Origin: Streptomyces sp. NBC_00247
GTDB taxonomy: Bacteria; Actinomycetota; Actinomycetes; Streptomycetales; Streptomycetaceae
Reading direction: 5' to 3'
Assembly (NCBI RefSeq): GCF_036188265.1
Contig: NZ_CP108093.1
Location: 4,484,001-4,548,000, forward strand
DNA length: 64,000 bases
The notes under the pieces were generated by a model. It had not been told where the DNA came from, did not search any database, and worked only from the letters and a program-made list of their open reading frames with translations. The translations under genes and the position numbers were made by a program. Shown here one piece after another: positions 7,349 to 15,433 of this stretch (positions are counted from its first letter, which is position 1; the number at the start of each line of letters is the position of its first letter).

Positions 7349-8608
7349 CTACTTCGTGACGTCCCGCTCGATCTCCTTCTCCACCTCCGGAGGCTCCCGT
7401 CCCGGTGTCTGGATGTTGAACCTGATGATCGCGAACCGGAAGATCACGTAGTAGATCACCGCGAAGCAGAGTCCGATCGGGATCAACAGCCATGGCTTCG
7501 TGTCCAGATGCCAGTTGACGACCAGGTCGATCAGACCGGCCGAGAAACTGAAGCCCGCGTGGACCCCGAGCGCCCAGGTGACACCCATCGAGACACCGGT
7601 CAGGATCGCGTGCACGCCGTACAGCAGTGGCGCGACGAACATGAACGAGAACTCCAGCGGCTCCGTCACGCCCGTCACGAACGAGGTCAGGGCCACCGAC
7701 AGCATCAGGCCCCCCACCTCCTTGCGCCGCTCCGGCCGCGCCGTGTGCGCGATGGCCAGCGCCGCCGCCGGCAGACCGAACATCATGATCGGGAAGAAGC
7801 CCGAGGTGAACTGCCCCGCCGTCGGGTCCTCCGCGAAGAACCGCGAGATGTCGCCCTGCACCGTCTTGCCGTCGGCGCCCGTGAAGTCGCCCGCCTGGAA
7901 CCAGAAGAAGGTGTTCAGGAACTGGTGCATGCCGATCGGGATCAGCAGACGGTTGGCGAAGCCGAAGATGGCCGCACCCCACGCACCGAGGTCGATCAAC
8001 TGCTTGGCGAACCAGGTCAGCGCGTCACCCACCGGCTGCCACAGCAGACCGAAGACCACACCGAGGATCACGCAGAGGAACGCCATCAGGATCGGCACCA
8101 GCCGGCGCCCGTTGAAGAACCCGAGCCAGTCCACCAGCTTCGTACGGTGGTACCGCTGCCAGACCACCGCGGTCAGCAGTCCGATGAGGATGCCGCCGAG
8201 CACCCCCGGGTTCTGCGGGACGCCTTCCGGCACCTTGTCGGTCACCGAGCCGTCCACCGGGAAGGCCGACAGCACACCCCGGTAGACCAGGAAACCGACC
8301 ACCGCCGCCAGCGCGGTCGAGCCGTCCGCCTTCTTCGCGAAACCGATCGCCACACCGATGCAGAACAGCAGCGGCAGGCCCACCGTGCCGTCCAGGATCG
8401 CCGAACCACCGTTGAGCAGGACCTTGGACGTCTTGTCCCAGAACCGGCCGTTCAGATACGAGTCGAACAGGTTGCCGAGGCTGACGAGCAGACCCGCCGC
8501 GGGAAGCACGGCCACCGGGAGCTGAAGACTCCGGCCGATCTTCTGCAGACCCGAGACCGGGCCGTTCCACCACTTTGGCTGCGGACCCGCAGCCGCGGTC
8601 GTACTCAT
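7349..8608 (-). CDS. nagE2: PTS EIIC permease, N-acetylglucosamine type
   Basis: A 419-residue membrane protein of the glucose/GlcNAc EIIC family, with about ten hydrophobic segments. Diagnostic parts are PVAVLPAAGLLVSLGN, GFANRLLIPIGMHQFLNTFFWF and the substrate motif TGVTEPLEFSFMFVAPLLYG. It has no fused EIIB or EIIA domain; EIIB is encoded separately and divergently at 8824, which is the Streptomyces arrangement (nagF with nagE2). It imports and phosphorylates GlcNAc with EIIB, EIIA-Crr, HPr and EI. The ATG at 8608 is chosen over 8614 because GGGAGG sits 6 nt before it. Confidence 0.85.
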   Translation of the reverse strand: MSTTAAAGPQPKWWNGPVSGLQKIGRSLQLPVAVLPAAGLLVSLGNLFDSYLNGRFWDKTSKVLLNGGSAILDGTVGLPLLFCIGVAIGFAKKADGSTALAAVVGFLVYRGVLSAFPVDGSVTDKVPEGVPQNPGVLGGILIGLLTAVVWQRYHRTKLVDWLGFFNGRRLVPILMAFLCVILGVVFGLLWQPVGDALTWFAKQLIDLGAWGAAIFGFANRLLIPIGMHQFLNTFFWFQAGDFTGADGKTVQGDISRFFAEDPTAGQFTSGFFPIMMFGLPAAALAIAHTARPERRKEVGGLMLSVALTSFVTGVTEPLEFSFMFVAPLLYGVHAILTGVSMGVTWALGVHAGFSFSAGLIDLVVNWHLDTKPWLLIPIGLCFAVIYYVIFRFAIIRFNIQTPGREPPEVEKEIERDVTK

Positions 8609-8781
8609 CGGCATCCTCCCGGAACACGGTCACGTTCGGCGGTCGCCGCAGCCGGCTCGGGCCGGGTGCGCGGACGGTACGGAGCCCGTCCCGAGGGCGG
8701 AGCGCCGGTGAGCGTCATCCTTGGCGATGGCCCGACCGGGCGCCCGCGAAGTTGGGCCAACCGTGCGTTAGCGTGACAAAA

Positions 8782-8800
8782 CGGACCCACGGTGGGTCCG
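8782..8800. promoter_or_regulatory. Perfect inverted repeat CGGACCCAC-G-GTGGGTCCG before nagF
   Basis: A 9-1-9 palindrome lies 24 bp upstream of the nagF start, in the 215-bp region between the divergent nagE2 and nagF genes. It does not match the DasR operator core I recall (TGGTCTAGACCA-like), although DasR is the known controller of these genes in Streptomyces. It could be an operator for another dimeric regulator or a hairpin in the nagF leader RNA. Confidence 0.5.
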
Positions 8801-8823
8801 CACGCTGCGACAGGGAGAAGGAC

Positions 8824-9057
8824 ATGGCCAGCAAGGCTGAGAAGATCGTCGCCGGGCTCGGCGGTATCGAGAACATCGACGAGGTCGAAGGCTGCATCAC
8901 CCGCCTCCGCACCGAAGTCCACGACCCCAGCAAGGTCGACGAAGCCGCCCTCAAGGCCGCCGGAGCCCACGGCGTCGTCAAGATGGGCACCGCGATCCAG
9001 GTCGTCATCGGCACCGACGCCGACCCCATCGCGGCCGACATCGAAGACATGATGTGA
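8824..9057 (+). CDS. nagF: PTS EIIB component for N-acetylglucosamine
   Basis: A 77-residue free-standing EIIB of the glucose/GlcNAc family. The phosphorylated residue is Cys24, in DEVEGCITRLRTEV, the standard EIIB active-site motif; the C-terminal GVVKMGTAIQVVIG is also typical. It carries phosphate from EIIA to GlcNAc entering through the nagE2 permease. The ATG at 8824 has GGGAGAAGG immediately upstream. Its position beside rph and rdgB resembles the order known in S. coelicolor. Only one EIIC gene is present here, whereas S. coelicolor has two. Confidence 0.9.
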   Translation: MASKAEKIVAGLGGIENIDEVEGCITRLRTEVHDPSKVDEAALKAAGAHGVVKMGTAIQVVIGTDADPIAADIEDMM

Positions 9058-9328
9058 CGGCGTGACCGGCTGACAGCAGCCCCCTGTCACCCCCTGGCAC
9101 ACCTCTGCACCACCCCCGCCGGGTGCCGGCCCCCGACCGGTCCGCACCCGGCACCCGCCCGGCGCCCCGTACGGACACCCCGCCCGTACGGACACCCCGA
9201 GCCACCCGCGCGTCCCGACCCACCCGCGCGCCTCGCGCGTCCCCGGCGCGCCACGCCGCGGCGACACCCGAACGGCGCCCCACCGCACCCGAACGGACCC
9301 GCCCCCGCCAACGGATAAAGTCGACGCC

Positions 9329-10075
9329 ATGTCTCGCATCGACGGCCGCACCCCCGACCAGCTCCGCCCCGTCACCATCGAACGGGGATGGAGCAAGCAC
9401 GCCGAAGGCTCCGTACTCGTCTCCTTCGGCGACACCAAAGTCCTCTGCACCGCCTCCGTCACCGAAGGCGTACCGCGCTGGCGCAAGGGCAGCGGCGAAG
9501 GCTGGGTCACCGCCGAGTACTCCATGCTCCCCCGCGCCACCAACACCCGCGGCGACCGCGAATCCGTACGCGGCAAGATCGGCGGACGCACCCACGAGAT
9601 CAGCCGGCTGATCGGCCGCTCCCTGCGCGCCGTCATCGACTACAAGGCCCTCGGCGAGAACACCATCGTCCTCGACTGCGACGTCCTCCAGGCCGACGGA
9701 GGCACCCGCACCGCCGCCATCACCGGCGCCTACGTCGCCCTCGCCGACGCCATCACCTGGGCCCAGGGCAAGAAGATCGTCAAGGCCGGCCGCAAGCCCC
9801 TCACCGGCACCGTCTCCGCCATCAGCGTCGGAATCGTCGACGGCACCCCCCTCCTCGACCTCCGCTACGAGGAAGACGTCCGCGCCGAGACCGACATGAA
9901 CGTCGTCTGCACCGGCGACGGCCGCTTCGTCGAGGTCCAGGGCACCGCCGAGGCCGAGCCCTTCGACCGCAAGGAGCTCAACGCCCTCCTCGACCTCGCC
10001 ACCGCCGGCTGCGCCGACCTCACCGCCTTCCAGAACGAGGCACTCGCCCGCACCCTCGGCACCCCCGGCGCGTAA
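9329..10075 (+). CDS. rph: Ribonuclease PH
   Basis: A 248-residue phosphorolytic 3'-5' exoribonuclease that trims the 3' end of tRNA precursors. Family motifs are continuous: RIDGRTPDQLRPVTIERGW at the start, EGSVLVSFGDTKVLCTASV, GRSLRAVIDYKALGENTI, DCDVLQADGGTRTAAITGAY with the catalytic-site aspartates, and DLRYEEDVRAETDMNVV. Length is normal. It is probably independent of nagF (271-bp gap) and ends at the strong hairpin 10139-10164. Confidence 0.96.
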   Translation: MSRIDGRTPDQLRPVTIERGWSKHAEGSVLVSFGDTKVLCTASVTEGVPRWRKGSGEGWVTAEYSMLPRATNTRGDRESVRGKIGGRTHEISRLIGRSLRAVIDYKALGENTIVLDCDVLQADGGTRTAAITGAYVALADAITWAQGKKIVKAGRKPLTGTVSAISVGIVDGTPLLDLRYEEDVRAETDMNVVCTGDGRFVEVQGTAEAEPFDRKELNALLDLATAGCADLTAFQNEALARTLGTPGA

Positions 10076-10138
10076 CACCCACCCTTCCCCGGGTAAAGAA
10101 GCAACCAAGAACGCACCGCACGGCGTCCTCACAGACAC

Positions 10139-10164
10139 GGGCGCACGGGTCGAACCGTGCGCCC
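10139..10164 (+). terminator. Terminator hairpin after rph
   Basis: A perfect 10-bp stem (GGGCGCACGG and its complement) with a 6-nt loop lies 63 bp past the rph stop. Confidence 0.65.
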
Positions 10165-10243
10165 GTCCATGTGTCGACCAGTCCATGCGACGACCCGTCC
10201 ATGTGCCGACCGGTCCATGCGACGACCGTTCCGTGTGACGACC
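10164..10243 (+). repeat. 32-bp tandem repeat upstream of the lipoprotein gene
   Basis: Two nearly identical 32-bp units (10164-10195 and 10196-10227) with the internal half-repeat GTCCATG, then a partial third unit to 10243. It ends 18 bp before the lipoprotein ATG and may be a slippage-generated array or a set of regulator binding sites. Confidence 0.7.
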
Positions 10244-10261
10244 CCGGGGAGGGACCGCACC

Positions 10262-10654
10262 ATGGCTCTGCGCCGCCACCACCACCGCACCGCACTCGCC
10301 GTCACCGCCGCAGCACTGACCCTGACCGCGCTGGTCGGGTGCGGCGCCGTCGACAAGGCCCTCGACTGCGTCCGTACCGCCGACGCCATCGCCACCAGCG
10401 TCGGCAACCTCCAACAGGCCGTCTCCAACGCCTCGGGGGACGTGACCCAGGCATCCGAGTCGCTCGACCAGATCGACCAGGAACTCGGCAACCTCAAGGA
10501 CACCACCGACAACGCCGACCTCGGCAAGGCCGTCGACGACCTCCAGGCCGGAGTCGGCGAGGTACGCGCCTCCATCGAGGCGGGCGACACCACCCCCGAC
10601 ATCGGCCCGGTCACCGACGCCGCCGGCGAGATCGGCAAGGTCTGCTCCCCCTGA
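10262..10654 (+). CDS. Small secreted lipoprotein, helical
   Basis: A 130-residue protein. Residues 1-20 are basic then hydrophobic, followed by the lipobox LVGCG (Cys22), so it is exported and lipidated on the outer face of the membrane. The mature part is a short acidic, mostly helical chain with heptad-like spacing (VGNLQQAVSN, LDQIDQELGNLKD, VDDLQAGVGEV), suggesting a small coiled coil, and ends with a Cys four residues from the C-terminus. The function is unknown. The same position between rph and rdgB is occupied by a lipoprotein gene in other streptomycetes as far as I recall. The ATG at 10262 was chosen because the signal sequence begins there. Confidence 0.85.
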   Translation: MALRRHHHRTALAVTAAALTLTALVGCGAVDKALDCVRTADAIATSVGNLQQAVSNASGDVTQASESLDQIDQELGNLKDTTDNADLGKAVDDLQAGVGEVRASIEAGDTTPDIGPVTDAAGEIGKVCSP

Positions 10655-10717
10655 ACCGGCCGCGGCGACGCGGGGGCCCGCCCCGCCGCCGCGACGGCGA
10701 AGAGCGACAATCGACCC

Positions 10718-11320
10718 ATGACCCGCCTGATCCTCGCCACCCGCAATGCCGGGAAAATCACCGAACTCCACGCGATCCTCGCCGACGCCGGCCTCAGCCA
10801 CGAACTCGTCGGCGCGGACGCGTACCCCGAGATCCCGGACGTCAAGGAGACCGGCGTCACCTTCGCCGAGAACGCCCTCCTGAAGGCCCACGCCCTGGCC
10901 AAGGCCACCGGCCACCCGGCCATCGCCGACGACTCCGGCCTCTGCGTCGACGTCCTCGGCGGCGCCCCCGGCATCTTCTCCGCCCGCTGGGCCGGCCGGC
11001 ACGGCGACGACCAGGCCAACCTCGACCTGCTCCTCGCCCAGCTCGGCGACATCGACACCCCGCACCGCGCCGCCCATTTCGCCTGCGCCGCCGCCCTCGC
11101 CCTCCCGGACGGTACGGAGCGCGTCGTCGAAGGGCGCATGCCCGGCACCCTCCGCTTCGCCCCGGCCGGCGCGCACGGCTTCGGCTACGACCCGATCCTC
11201 CAGCCCGAGGGCGAGACGCGTACCTGCGCGGAGCTCACCCCGGCGGAGAAGAACGCCATCAGCCACCGCGGCAAGGCCTTCCGCGCGCTCGCGCCGGTGG
11301 TGCGGGAGCTGGTGGGCTGA
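10718..11320 (+). CDS. rdgB: Non-canonical purine NTP pyrophosphatase (dITP/XTP)
   Basis: A 200-residue HAM1/RdgB enzyme that hydrolyses dITP, ITP and XTP to monophosphates, keeping deaminated purines out of DNA and RNA. The N-terminal substrate motif LATRNAGKITEL, the metal-binding ETGVTFAENALLKA and DDSGLCVDVLGGAPGIFSAR, and the C-terminal GFGYDPIL and ISHRGKAF are all present. Length is normal. It ends before a very strong hairpin (11334-11373). Confidence 0.96.
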   Translation: MTRLILATRNAGKITELHAILADAGLSHELVGADAYPEIPDVKETGVTFAENALLKAHALAKATGHPAIADDSGLCVDVLGGAPGIFSARWAGRHGDDQANLDLLLAQLGDIDTPHRAAHFACAAALALPDGTERVVEGRMPGTLRFAPAGAHGFGYDPILQPEGETRTCAELTPAEKNAISHRGKAFRALAPVVRELVG

Positions 11321-11333
11321 GACGCCGACAGCA

Positions 11334-11373
11334 GAACGGCCCGCGCATCGATTCCTCGATGCGCGGGCCGTTC
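11334..11373. terminator. Bidirectional terminator between rdgB and tRNA-Leu
   Basis: A perfect 18-bp stem with a 4-nt loop (TTCC) lies 13 bp past the rdgB stop and 5 bp past the tRNA-Leu 3' end on the other strand, so it can serve both transcripts. Confidence 0.85.
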
Positions 11374-11378
11374 ACGGG

Positions 11379-11463
11379 TGCGGCGGAAGGGATTCGAACC
11401 CTCAAGCCGTTTCACGGGCCACAGATCCTAAGTCTGCTGTGTCGCCAGTTGCACCACCGCCGC
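11379..11463 (-). tRNA. tRNA-Leu (anticodon UAG)
   Basis: Read on the minus strand, the 7-bp acceptor stem is GCGGCGG with CCGCCGC and discriminator A. The anticodon stem-loop is GCAGA-CTTAGGA-TCTGT, giving UAG. A long variable arm (class II) and the T-loop GGTTCGAATCC are present. CCA is not encoded. It decodes CUA, a very rare codon in this kind of genome. Confidence 0.92.
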
Positions 11464-11557
11464 CAGCCACCCGTCATCGTACGGACGCAGGGCGAGAGCC
11501 AGCTTACTCGGCATGAACGGAGACCGGTCGGTCTGCCCCGCAGGAACCGGGATTCGA

Positions 11558-12211
11558 TCATGTGGCAGCCGGCCGAGTACCTCCTCGGCACCATGTGCCC
11601 GTGATCGCATGGCAGTTGGGGCAGAGCATCCGCAGGTTTTCGCGGCGATCGTCGTAAGGGTCGCCGCTGATGTGATCGATTTCCAGCGTCATCGGCTTCC
11701 CCAGCCAGACCGCTTCCGTGCCGCACCCGGCGCAATTCTGCGGCGTCCCCAGATCGAGCAGCGCCTGGCGCAGTAGGGTCGCATTTTTCCGCGGGCCGGG
11801 ATGGCGCACCAGGACATCCTCGGCGCGCTTCCTCGGCACATGTGGTGGTTTTGCACGCTGATGGGCCTGTCCCAGGAAATGGGAAGTGTCGACTCCCTGT
11901 TCCGACACCCAGGTACGGAGCAGTGCGCGTTGGGTGCCGGTGTCGGGGCGACCGAGGCGTCGCAGGGTCTCCGCGATGCTGACGGAGTGCGCGACCGCCT
12001 TGACGAGCTGATCGGGGTCGGGGCGCCGTCGCCTCCCCACTGGCTGGAAATGCGAGACGTCGATGGCGAAGTGGGTGAAACGCCTCATCAGGTAACGGCC
12101 GAGTCGTTCGTACGGAGGTGTGCCGAGGTGGGCGATGACTTCTTCGATGGTGTGGCACCTGGCTGCCGCGTCGGCGAGGGTCGCCCGGTCGTACGTGCGG
12201 GATGCGCTCAT
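11558..12211 (-). CDS. HNH endonuclease (second of a coupled pair)
   Basis: A 217-residue protein. Two repeats that each end in a VSHF or TSHF motif (IDVSHFQP, VDTSHFLG) form the N-terminal half and look like small helical DNA-binding units. The C-terminal half is an HNH nuclease: zinc pair CAGCG, then LEIDHISGDPYDDRRENLRM and CPNCHAITG. It is a paralogue of the gene immediately upstream, and its ATG overlaps that gene's stop by 4 nt. The target is unknown. HNH proteins like these occur as host, mobile-element or defence nucleases; nothing adjacent decides which. It ends 94 bp from tRNA-Leu. Confidence 0.8.
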   Translation of the reverse strand: MSASRTYDRATLADAAARCHTIEEVIAHLGTPPYERLGRYLMRRFTHFAIDVSHFQPVGRRRRPDPDQLVKAVAHSVSIAETLRRLGRPDTGTQRALLRTWVSEQGVDTSHFLGQAHQRAKPPHVPRKRAEDVLVRHPGPRKNATLLRQALLDLGTPQNCAGCGTEAVWLGKPMTLEIDHISGDPYDDRRENLRMLCPNCHAITGTWCRGGTRPAAT

Positions 12212-12891
12212 CGTCCCGCCGCCGACCTGCGGGAGGGGTTCGCGCGGTCGACTTGGGAACGCTTGTTCCGACCCCTGTACGAATCGGTGGTCGAGTGACA
12301 GTTGGGGCAGAGCATCCGGAGGTTCTCCACCCGGTTGTTCCGCCAGTTGCCGTCGATGTGGTCGACCTCCAAGGGCAGAGGGTGTCCCTGCCAGGTTCCT
12401 GCGGCTCCGCAACCGGTGCAGCGTTCATCGGCCCCGAGGAGCATCAGGGCTCTCTTCAAACGGCTGCTCTGCTCGCGGCGGGCCGTGGCGGGGTCCTGTT
12501 CGACGAGAAGCTCCTCCAGAGTGCGATGCCGTCGGCCCTTCGACGAACGTGGTGCAGAGGATTCGAAGTGGGAGGTGTCGATCCCCAGGGATTTGACGCG
12601 GCGACTGATGTGGGTGTGGTTTCCCCCCACCGCGTTCAGTCCCAGAAGCCGCAATACGCCCACCATGGTTGTCGACGCGGCGACAGCGGGTTCGAGTACC
12701 TCCTTGGTCCACCGTGTGTCCTCCCGCTCGAAGTGCGAGGTGGCGATGCCCATCCTTCTCATGCGATCCAGAAGATAGCGCCGGGACCCGCTCCAGGGCG
12801 CCAGCCCCAGACTGGTCATGGCCTGGGACATGGTCCGTGACGATGCGGCTGACTCCGAGAGCACCTGATGCGTGTAAGGGCTGACCGGCAT
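12208..12891 (-). CDS. HNH endonuclease (first of a coupled pair)
   Basis: A 227-residue protein with the same plan as its downstream paralogue: two N-terminal repeats ending IATSHFE and IDTSHFES, then an HNH domain with CTGCG, LEVDHIDGNWRNNRVENLRM and CPNCHSTTD. The ATG at 12891 has GGAGGAAGAGG before it. Its stop overlaps the next start in an ATGA, so the two are translated together. The repeated helix-TSHF units may act as DNA readers placing the HNH domain. The pair probably arose by tandem duplication, but the two copies have diverged clearly. Confidence 0.8.
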   Translation of the reverse strand: MPVSPYTHQVLSESAASSRTMSQAMTSLGLAPWSGSRRYLLDRMRRMGIATSHFEREDTRWTKEVLEPAVAASTTMVGVLRLLGLNAVGGNHTHISRRVKSLGIDTSHFESSAPRSSKGRRHRTLEELLVEQDPATARREQSSRLKRALMLLGADERCTGCGAAGTWQGHPLPLEVDHIDGNWRNNRVENLRMLCPNCHSTTDSYRGRNKRSQVDRANPSRRSAAGR

Positions 12892-12983
12892 TCCTCTTCC
12901 TCCCCGTCTGGCCGCGCGTTCGCGGCCTCGTACGGAGCAACGAACCGGTAATCGGATAGGCACGTCCGCTATACGACGAGATG

Positions 12984-13037
12984 CGGAAGGGCCCGTACCG
13001 CTTCGGCGTTCGCCGTGAAGCGGTACGGGCCCTTCCG
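12984..13037. terminator. Very strong terminator between the transporter and HNH genes
   Basis: A perfect 21-bp stem with a 12-nt loop that can itself form a short stem. It lies 16 bp past the stop of the minus-strand transporter and upstream of the HNH pair, insulating the two units. Confidence 0.85.
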
Positions 13038-13052
13038 TACGAGAGCGGGGGG

Positions 13053-14549
13053 TCAGAACTTCGGGTCCGGCGACTGCGCGTGGACGAGCTCCGCCGCTTC
13101 CTCCGGGGTCTCCACCGAGGGCGGGGAGCCGTCGAGGGGCTTCTGGGCGGTCTCCTTCATGCAGGCCACCGAGATCACGCCGACCAGGGCCGCGGCCATC
13201 GCGTAGTACGCGGGCATCAGGTTGGTGCCGCTCCAGCTGATCAGGGCGGTGATGACCAGGGGGGTCGTGCCGCCGAAGATCGACGCGGAGAGGTTGTAGC
13301 CGACCGAGAGGGAGCCGTACCGGACGTTCGTGGGGAAGAGGGCCGGGAGGGCGGCGGACATGGTGCCGAGCATGCAGAGCAGCGAGAGGCCGAGCATCAG
13401 CATGCCGACGCTGATGGCCGGAATGCTGCCCTGTCGGATCAGCAGGAACGAGGGGAGCGAGAGCACCAGGAACCCGAGCATGCCCGCCATCAGCAGCGGC
13501 TTGCGGCCGTAGCGGTCGGAGAGCTTGCCGACCTGGCTGATGACCAGCATGAGGAGGACCATCACCACGAGCAGGATCAGCAGCCCGTGGGTCTCGCTGT
13601 AGCCGAGCTCGTCGGAGAGGTACGTCGGCATGTAGGAGAGCAGCATGTAGTCGGCGATGTTGTACGCGCCGACCAGGCAGATGCAGAGGATCAGCGTCGG
13701 CCAGTAGTCGCGGAAGATCCTGGCGAGGTCGCCCTTGGTGGTGGTCTCCACGCTGTCGGCGGCCTCGGAGGCGTGGGCGGTGCCGCCTTCCAGCTTCTGG
13801 AAGGCCGGGGTCTCGTCGAGGCGGAGCCGGAGGTAGAGGCCGACCAGACCGAGGGGGCCCGCGACGAGGAAGGGGATGCGCCAGCCCCAGCTCTCCATCT
13901 GGCCGGTGTCGAGGAGTGCGTAGAGCGCGGTGACCAGGCCGGCGGCGCCGACGTATCCGGCGAGGGTGCCGAATTCGAGGAAGCTGCCGAAGAAGCCGCG
14001 GCGCTTGTCGGGGGCGTACTCGGCGATGAAGGTGGAGGCGCCGCCGTACTCGCCCCCGGTGGAGAAGCCCTGGAGCATCCGGAAGAAGATCAGCAGGGCG
14101 GGCGCCCAGACGCCGATCGCTCCGTGCGAGGGGATGAGGCCGATGGCGAAGGTGCCGATCGCCATCATGATCATCGTGAGGGCGAGGATCTTCTTGCGGC
14201 CGATCCGGTCGCCCATCGGGCCGAAGAACATGCCTCCGAGCGGCCGGACGAGGAAGGCCACGGCGAAGGTGGCGAAGGAGGAGAGGAGCTGGGTCGTGTC
14301 GTTCCCGGACGGGAAGAAGACGTGGCCCAGGGTGACCGCGAGGTAGGAGTAGATGCCGAAGTCGAACCACTCCATGGCGTTGCCGAGGGAGGCCGCCTTC
14401 ACCGCGCGCTTGACGGCCCGGTCGTCGGTGACCGTGATGTCGGTGCGGCGGAGTCTGGGGTTCTGACGTGTGCGGATCGCCCGGAAGAGCGTGGGGTGGC
14501 GCCTGACCGCGTCGGGGTCGGCCGTCCGGTGGGGGTCGGTGGCCGCCAT
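13053..14549 (-). CDS. MFS transporter, metabolite:H+ symporter family (ProP-like)
   Basis: A 498-residue, 12-helix transporter of the MHS subfamily, which includes ProP (proline/betaine), KgtP (2-oxoglutarate) and ShiA (shikimate). Signature parts are GNAMEWFDFGIYSYLAV, FLVRPLGGMFFGPMGDRIGRKKIL, RMLQGFSTGGEYGGA and the second RKPLL loop (DRYGRKPLLMAG). The substrate is not determinable; osmolyte uptake is plausible from likeness to ProP. The ATG at 14549 is preferred to the one at 14600 because GAGGAAAGG precedes it and the longer start has no ribosome site. Confidence 0.88.
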   Translation of the reverse strand: MAATDPHRTADPDAVRRHPTLFRAIRTRQNPRLRRTDITVTDDRAVKRAVKAASLGNAMEWFDFGIYSYLAVTLGHVFFPSGNDTTQLLSSFATFAVAFLVRPLGGMFFGPMGDRIGRKKILALTMIMMAIGTFAIGLIPSHGAIGVWAPALLIFFRMLQGFSTGGEYGGASTFIAEYAPDKRRGFFGSFLEFGTLAGYVGAAGLVTALYALLDTGQMESWGWRIPFLVAGPLGLVGLYLRLRLDETPAFQKLEGGTAHASEAADSVETTTKGDLARIFRDYWPTLILCICLVGAYNIADYMLLSYMPTYLSDELGYSETHGLLILLVVMVLLMLVISQVGKLSDRYGRKPLLMAGMLGFLVLSLPSFLLIRQGSIPAISVGMLMLGLSLLCMLGTMSAALPALFPTNVRYGSLSVGYNLSASIFGGTTPLVITALISWSGTNLMPAYYAMAAALVGVISVACMKETAQKPLDGSPPSVETPEEAAELVHAQSPDPKF

Positions 14550-14653
14550 GGCCGGGTCCTTTCCTCGGAGGTGTTCCGGGGGAGGCTTCTGTGCGGTCAT
14601 GGCGATTGCAAACCGAATCGCGGGGTAATTGCGAGTTCCCTCACAATATGGTG

Positions 14654-14693
14654 ACAGGTTCCTGTCCGTTCCTACAGGTTCCTGTCCGTTCCT
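14654..14693 (+). repeat. 20-bp direct repeat, two copies
   Basis: Two identical adjacent units of ACAGGTTCCTGTCCGTTCCT lie between the transporter promoter and bcp. Each unit contains the short palindrome ACAGG-TT-CCTGT, so the array could bind a dimeric regulator twice. Confidence 0.85.
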
Positions 14694-14733
14694 GCGGGTT
14701 TCGGCCGGACCCCGGCCTCTGCCGGACCCTGGT

Positions 14734-14818
14734 TTCGCCCGGGCCCCGGATTCGCCCGGGCCCCGGATTCGCCCGGGCCCCGGATTCGCCCGGACTCCCG
14801 CTTCGCCCGGGCCCCGAA
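14734..14818 (+). repeat. 17-bp tandem array, five units
   Basis: Five consecutive units of TTCGCCCGGGCCCCGGA; the first three are identical, the last two vary. The array ends just before the bcp stop, in non-coding DNA. It resembles a small variable-number tandem repeat. Confidence 0.85.
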
Positions 14819-14837
14819 GCCCCCCGGACCCGGGTCC

Positions 14838-15305
14838 TCAGATCTTGAGGTCCTTGATGATCTTCGCGACGTGGCCGGTGGCCCGGACGTTGTAGAAGGC
14901 GTGCTCGACCAGGCCCTCCTCGTCGACGACGAAGGTCGACCGGATGACGCCCGTCACCGTTTTGCCGTACGACTGCTTCTCGCCGTACGCGCCGTACGCC
15001 GCGAGGACCTCCTTGGAGGGGTCGCCGACCAGGGTGACCTTGAGGTGCTCCTGCTCGCGGAACTTCGCGAGCCGCTCCGGCTTGTCGGGCGAGACGCCGA
15101 TGACGTCGTATCCGGCGCCGGCCAGCAGATCGATGTTGTCGGTGAAGTCGCAGGCCTGCTTGGTGCAACCGGGGGTAAGGGCCTTGGGGTAGAAGTAGAC
15201 GATCACCTTGCGGCCCTTGTGGTCCGCGAGCGACACGTCCTTGCCGTCGGCGTCCGGAAGGGTGAAGGCGGGGGCGGTGTCGCCGGACTGGAGTCGCTCG
15301 CTCAT
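14838..15305 (-). CDS. bcp: Thioredoxin-dependent thiol peroxidase (peroxiredoxin, BCP type)
   Basis: A 155-residue cytoplasmic peroxiredoxin that reduces hydroperoxides. The peroxidatic Cys47 is in FYPKALTPGCTKQACDF, and Cys52 five residues later is the resolving cysteine of many BCP proteins. N- and C-terminal family segments (GDTAPAFTLPDADG, VIRSTFVVDEEG) are intact. The ATG at 15305 has GAGGAG upstream. The gene is divergent from the DUF3618 gene across a 128-bp spacer. Confidence 0.95.
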   Translation of the reverse strand: MSERLQSGDTAPAFTLPDADGKDVSLADHKGRKVIVYFYPKALTPGCTKQACDFTDNIDLLAGAGYDVIGVSPDKPERLAKFREQEHLKVTLVGDPSKEVLAAYGAYGEKQSYGKTVTGVIRSTFVVDEEGLVEHAFYNVRATGHVAKIIKDLKI

Positions 15306-15433
15306 GGTTCTCCTCGGGTGGCGCGTGGGGTGTACGCGACCGAGCGTAATAGGGGTGCCGCCGGGTGTGCGGGCGGTCGAGCTGACAGACTGTCGATGAA
15401 GGTTTACCCGACGACGACCACGGAGGCGGCGCA

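Noticed and set aside
8615..8823. A DasR operator (dre) between nagE2 and nagF
   Set aside because: No stretch resembles the TGGTCTAGACCA core; only the unrelated 9-1-9 palindrome was found.
10164..10243. A CRISPR array
   Set aside because: The 32-bp units are contiguous with no spacers, so this is a simple tandem repeat. No cas gene is in the window.
11801..12298. A plus-strand frame over the HNH genes
   Set aside because: The minus-strand HNH motifs are unambiguous, and this frame is their shadow.
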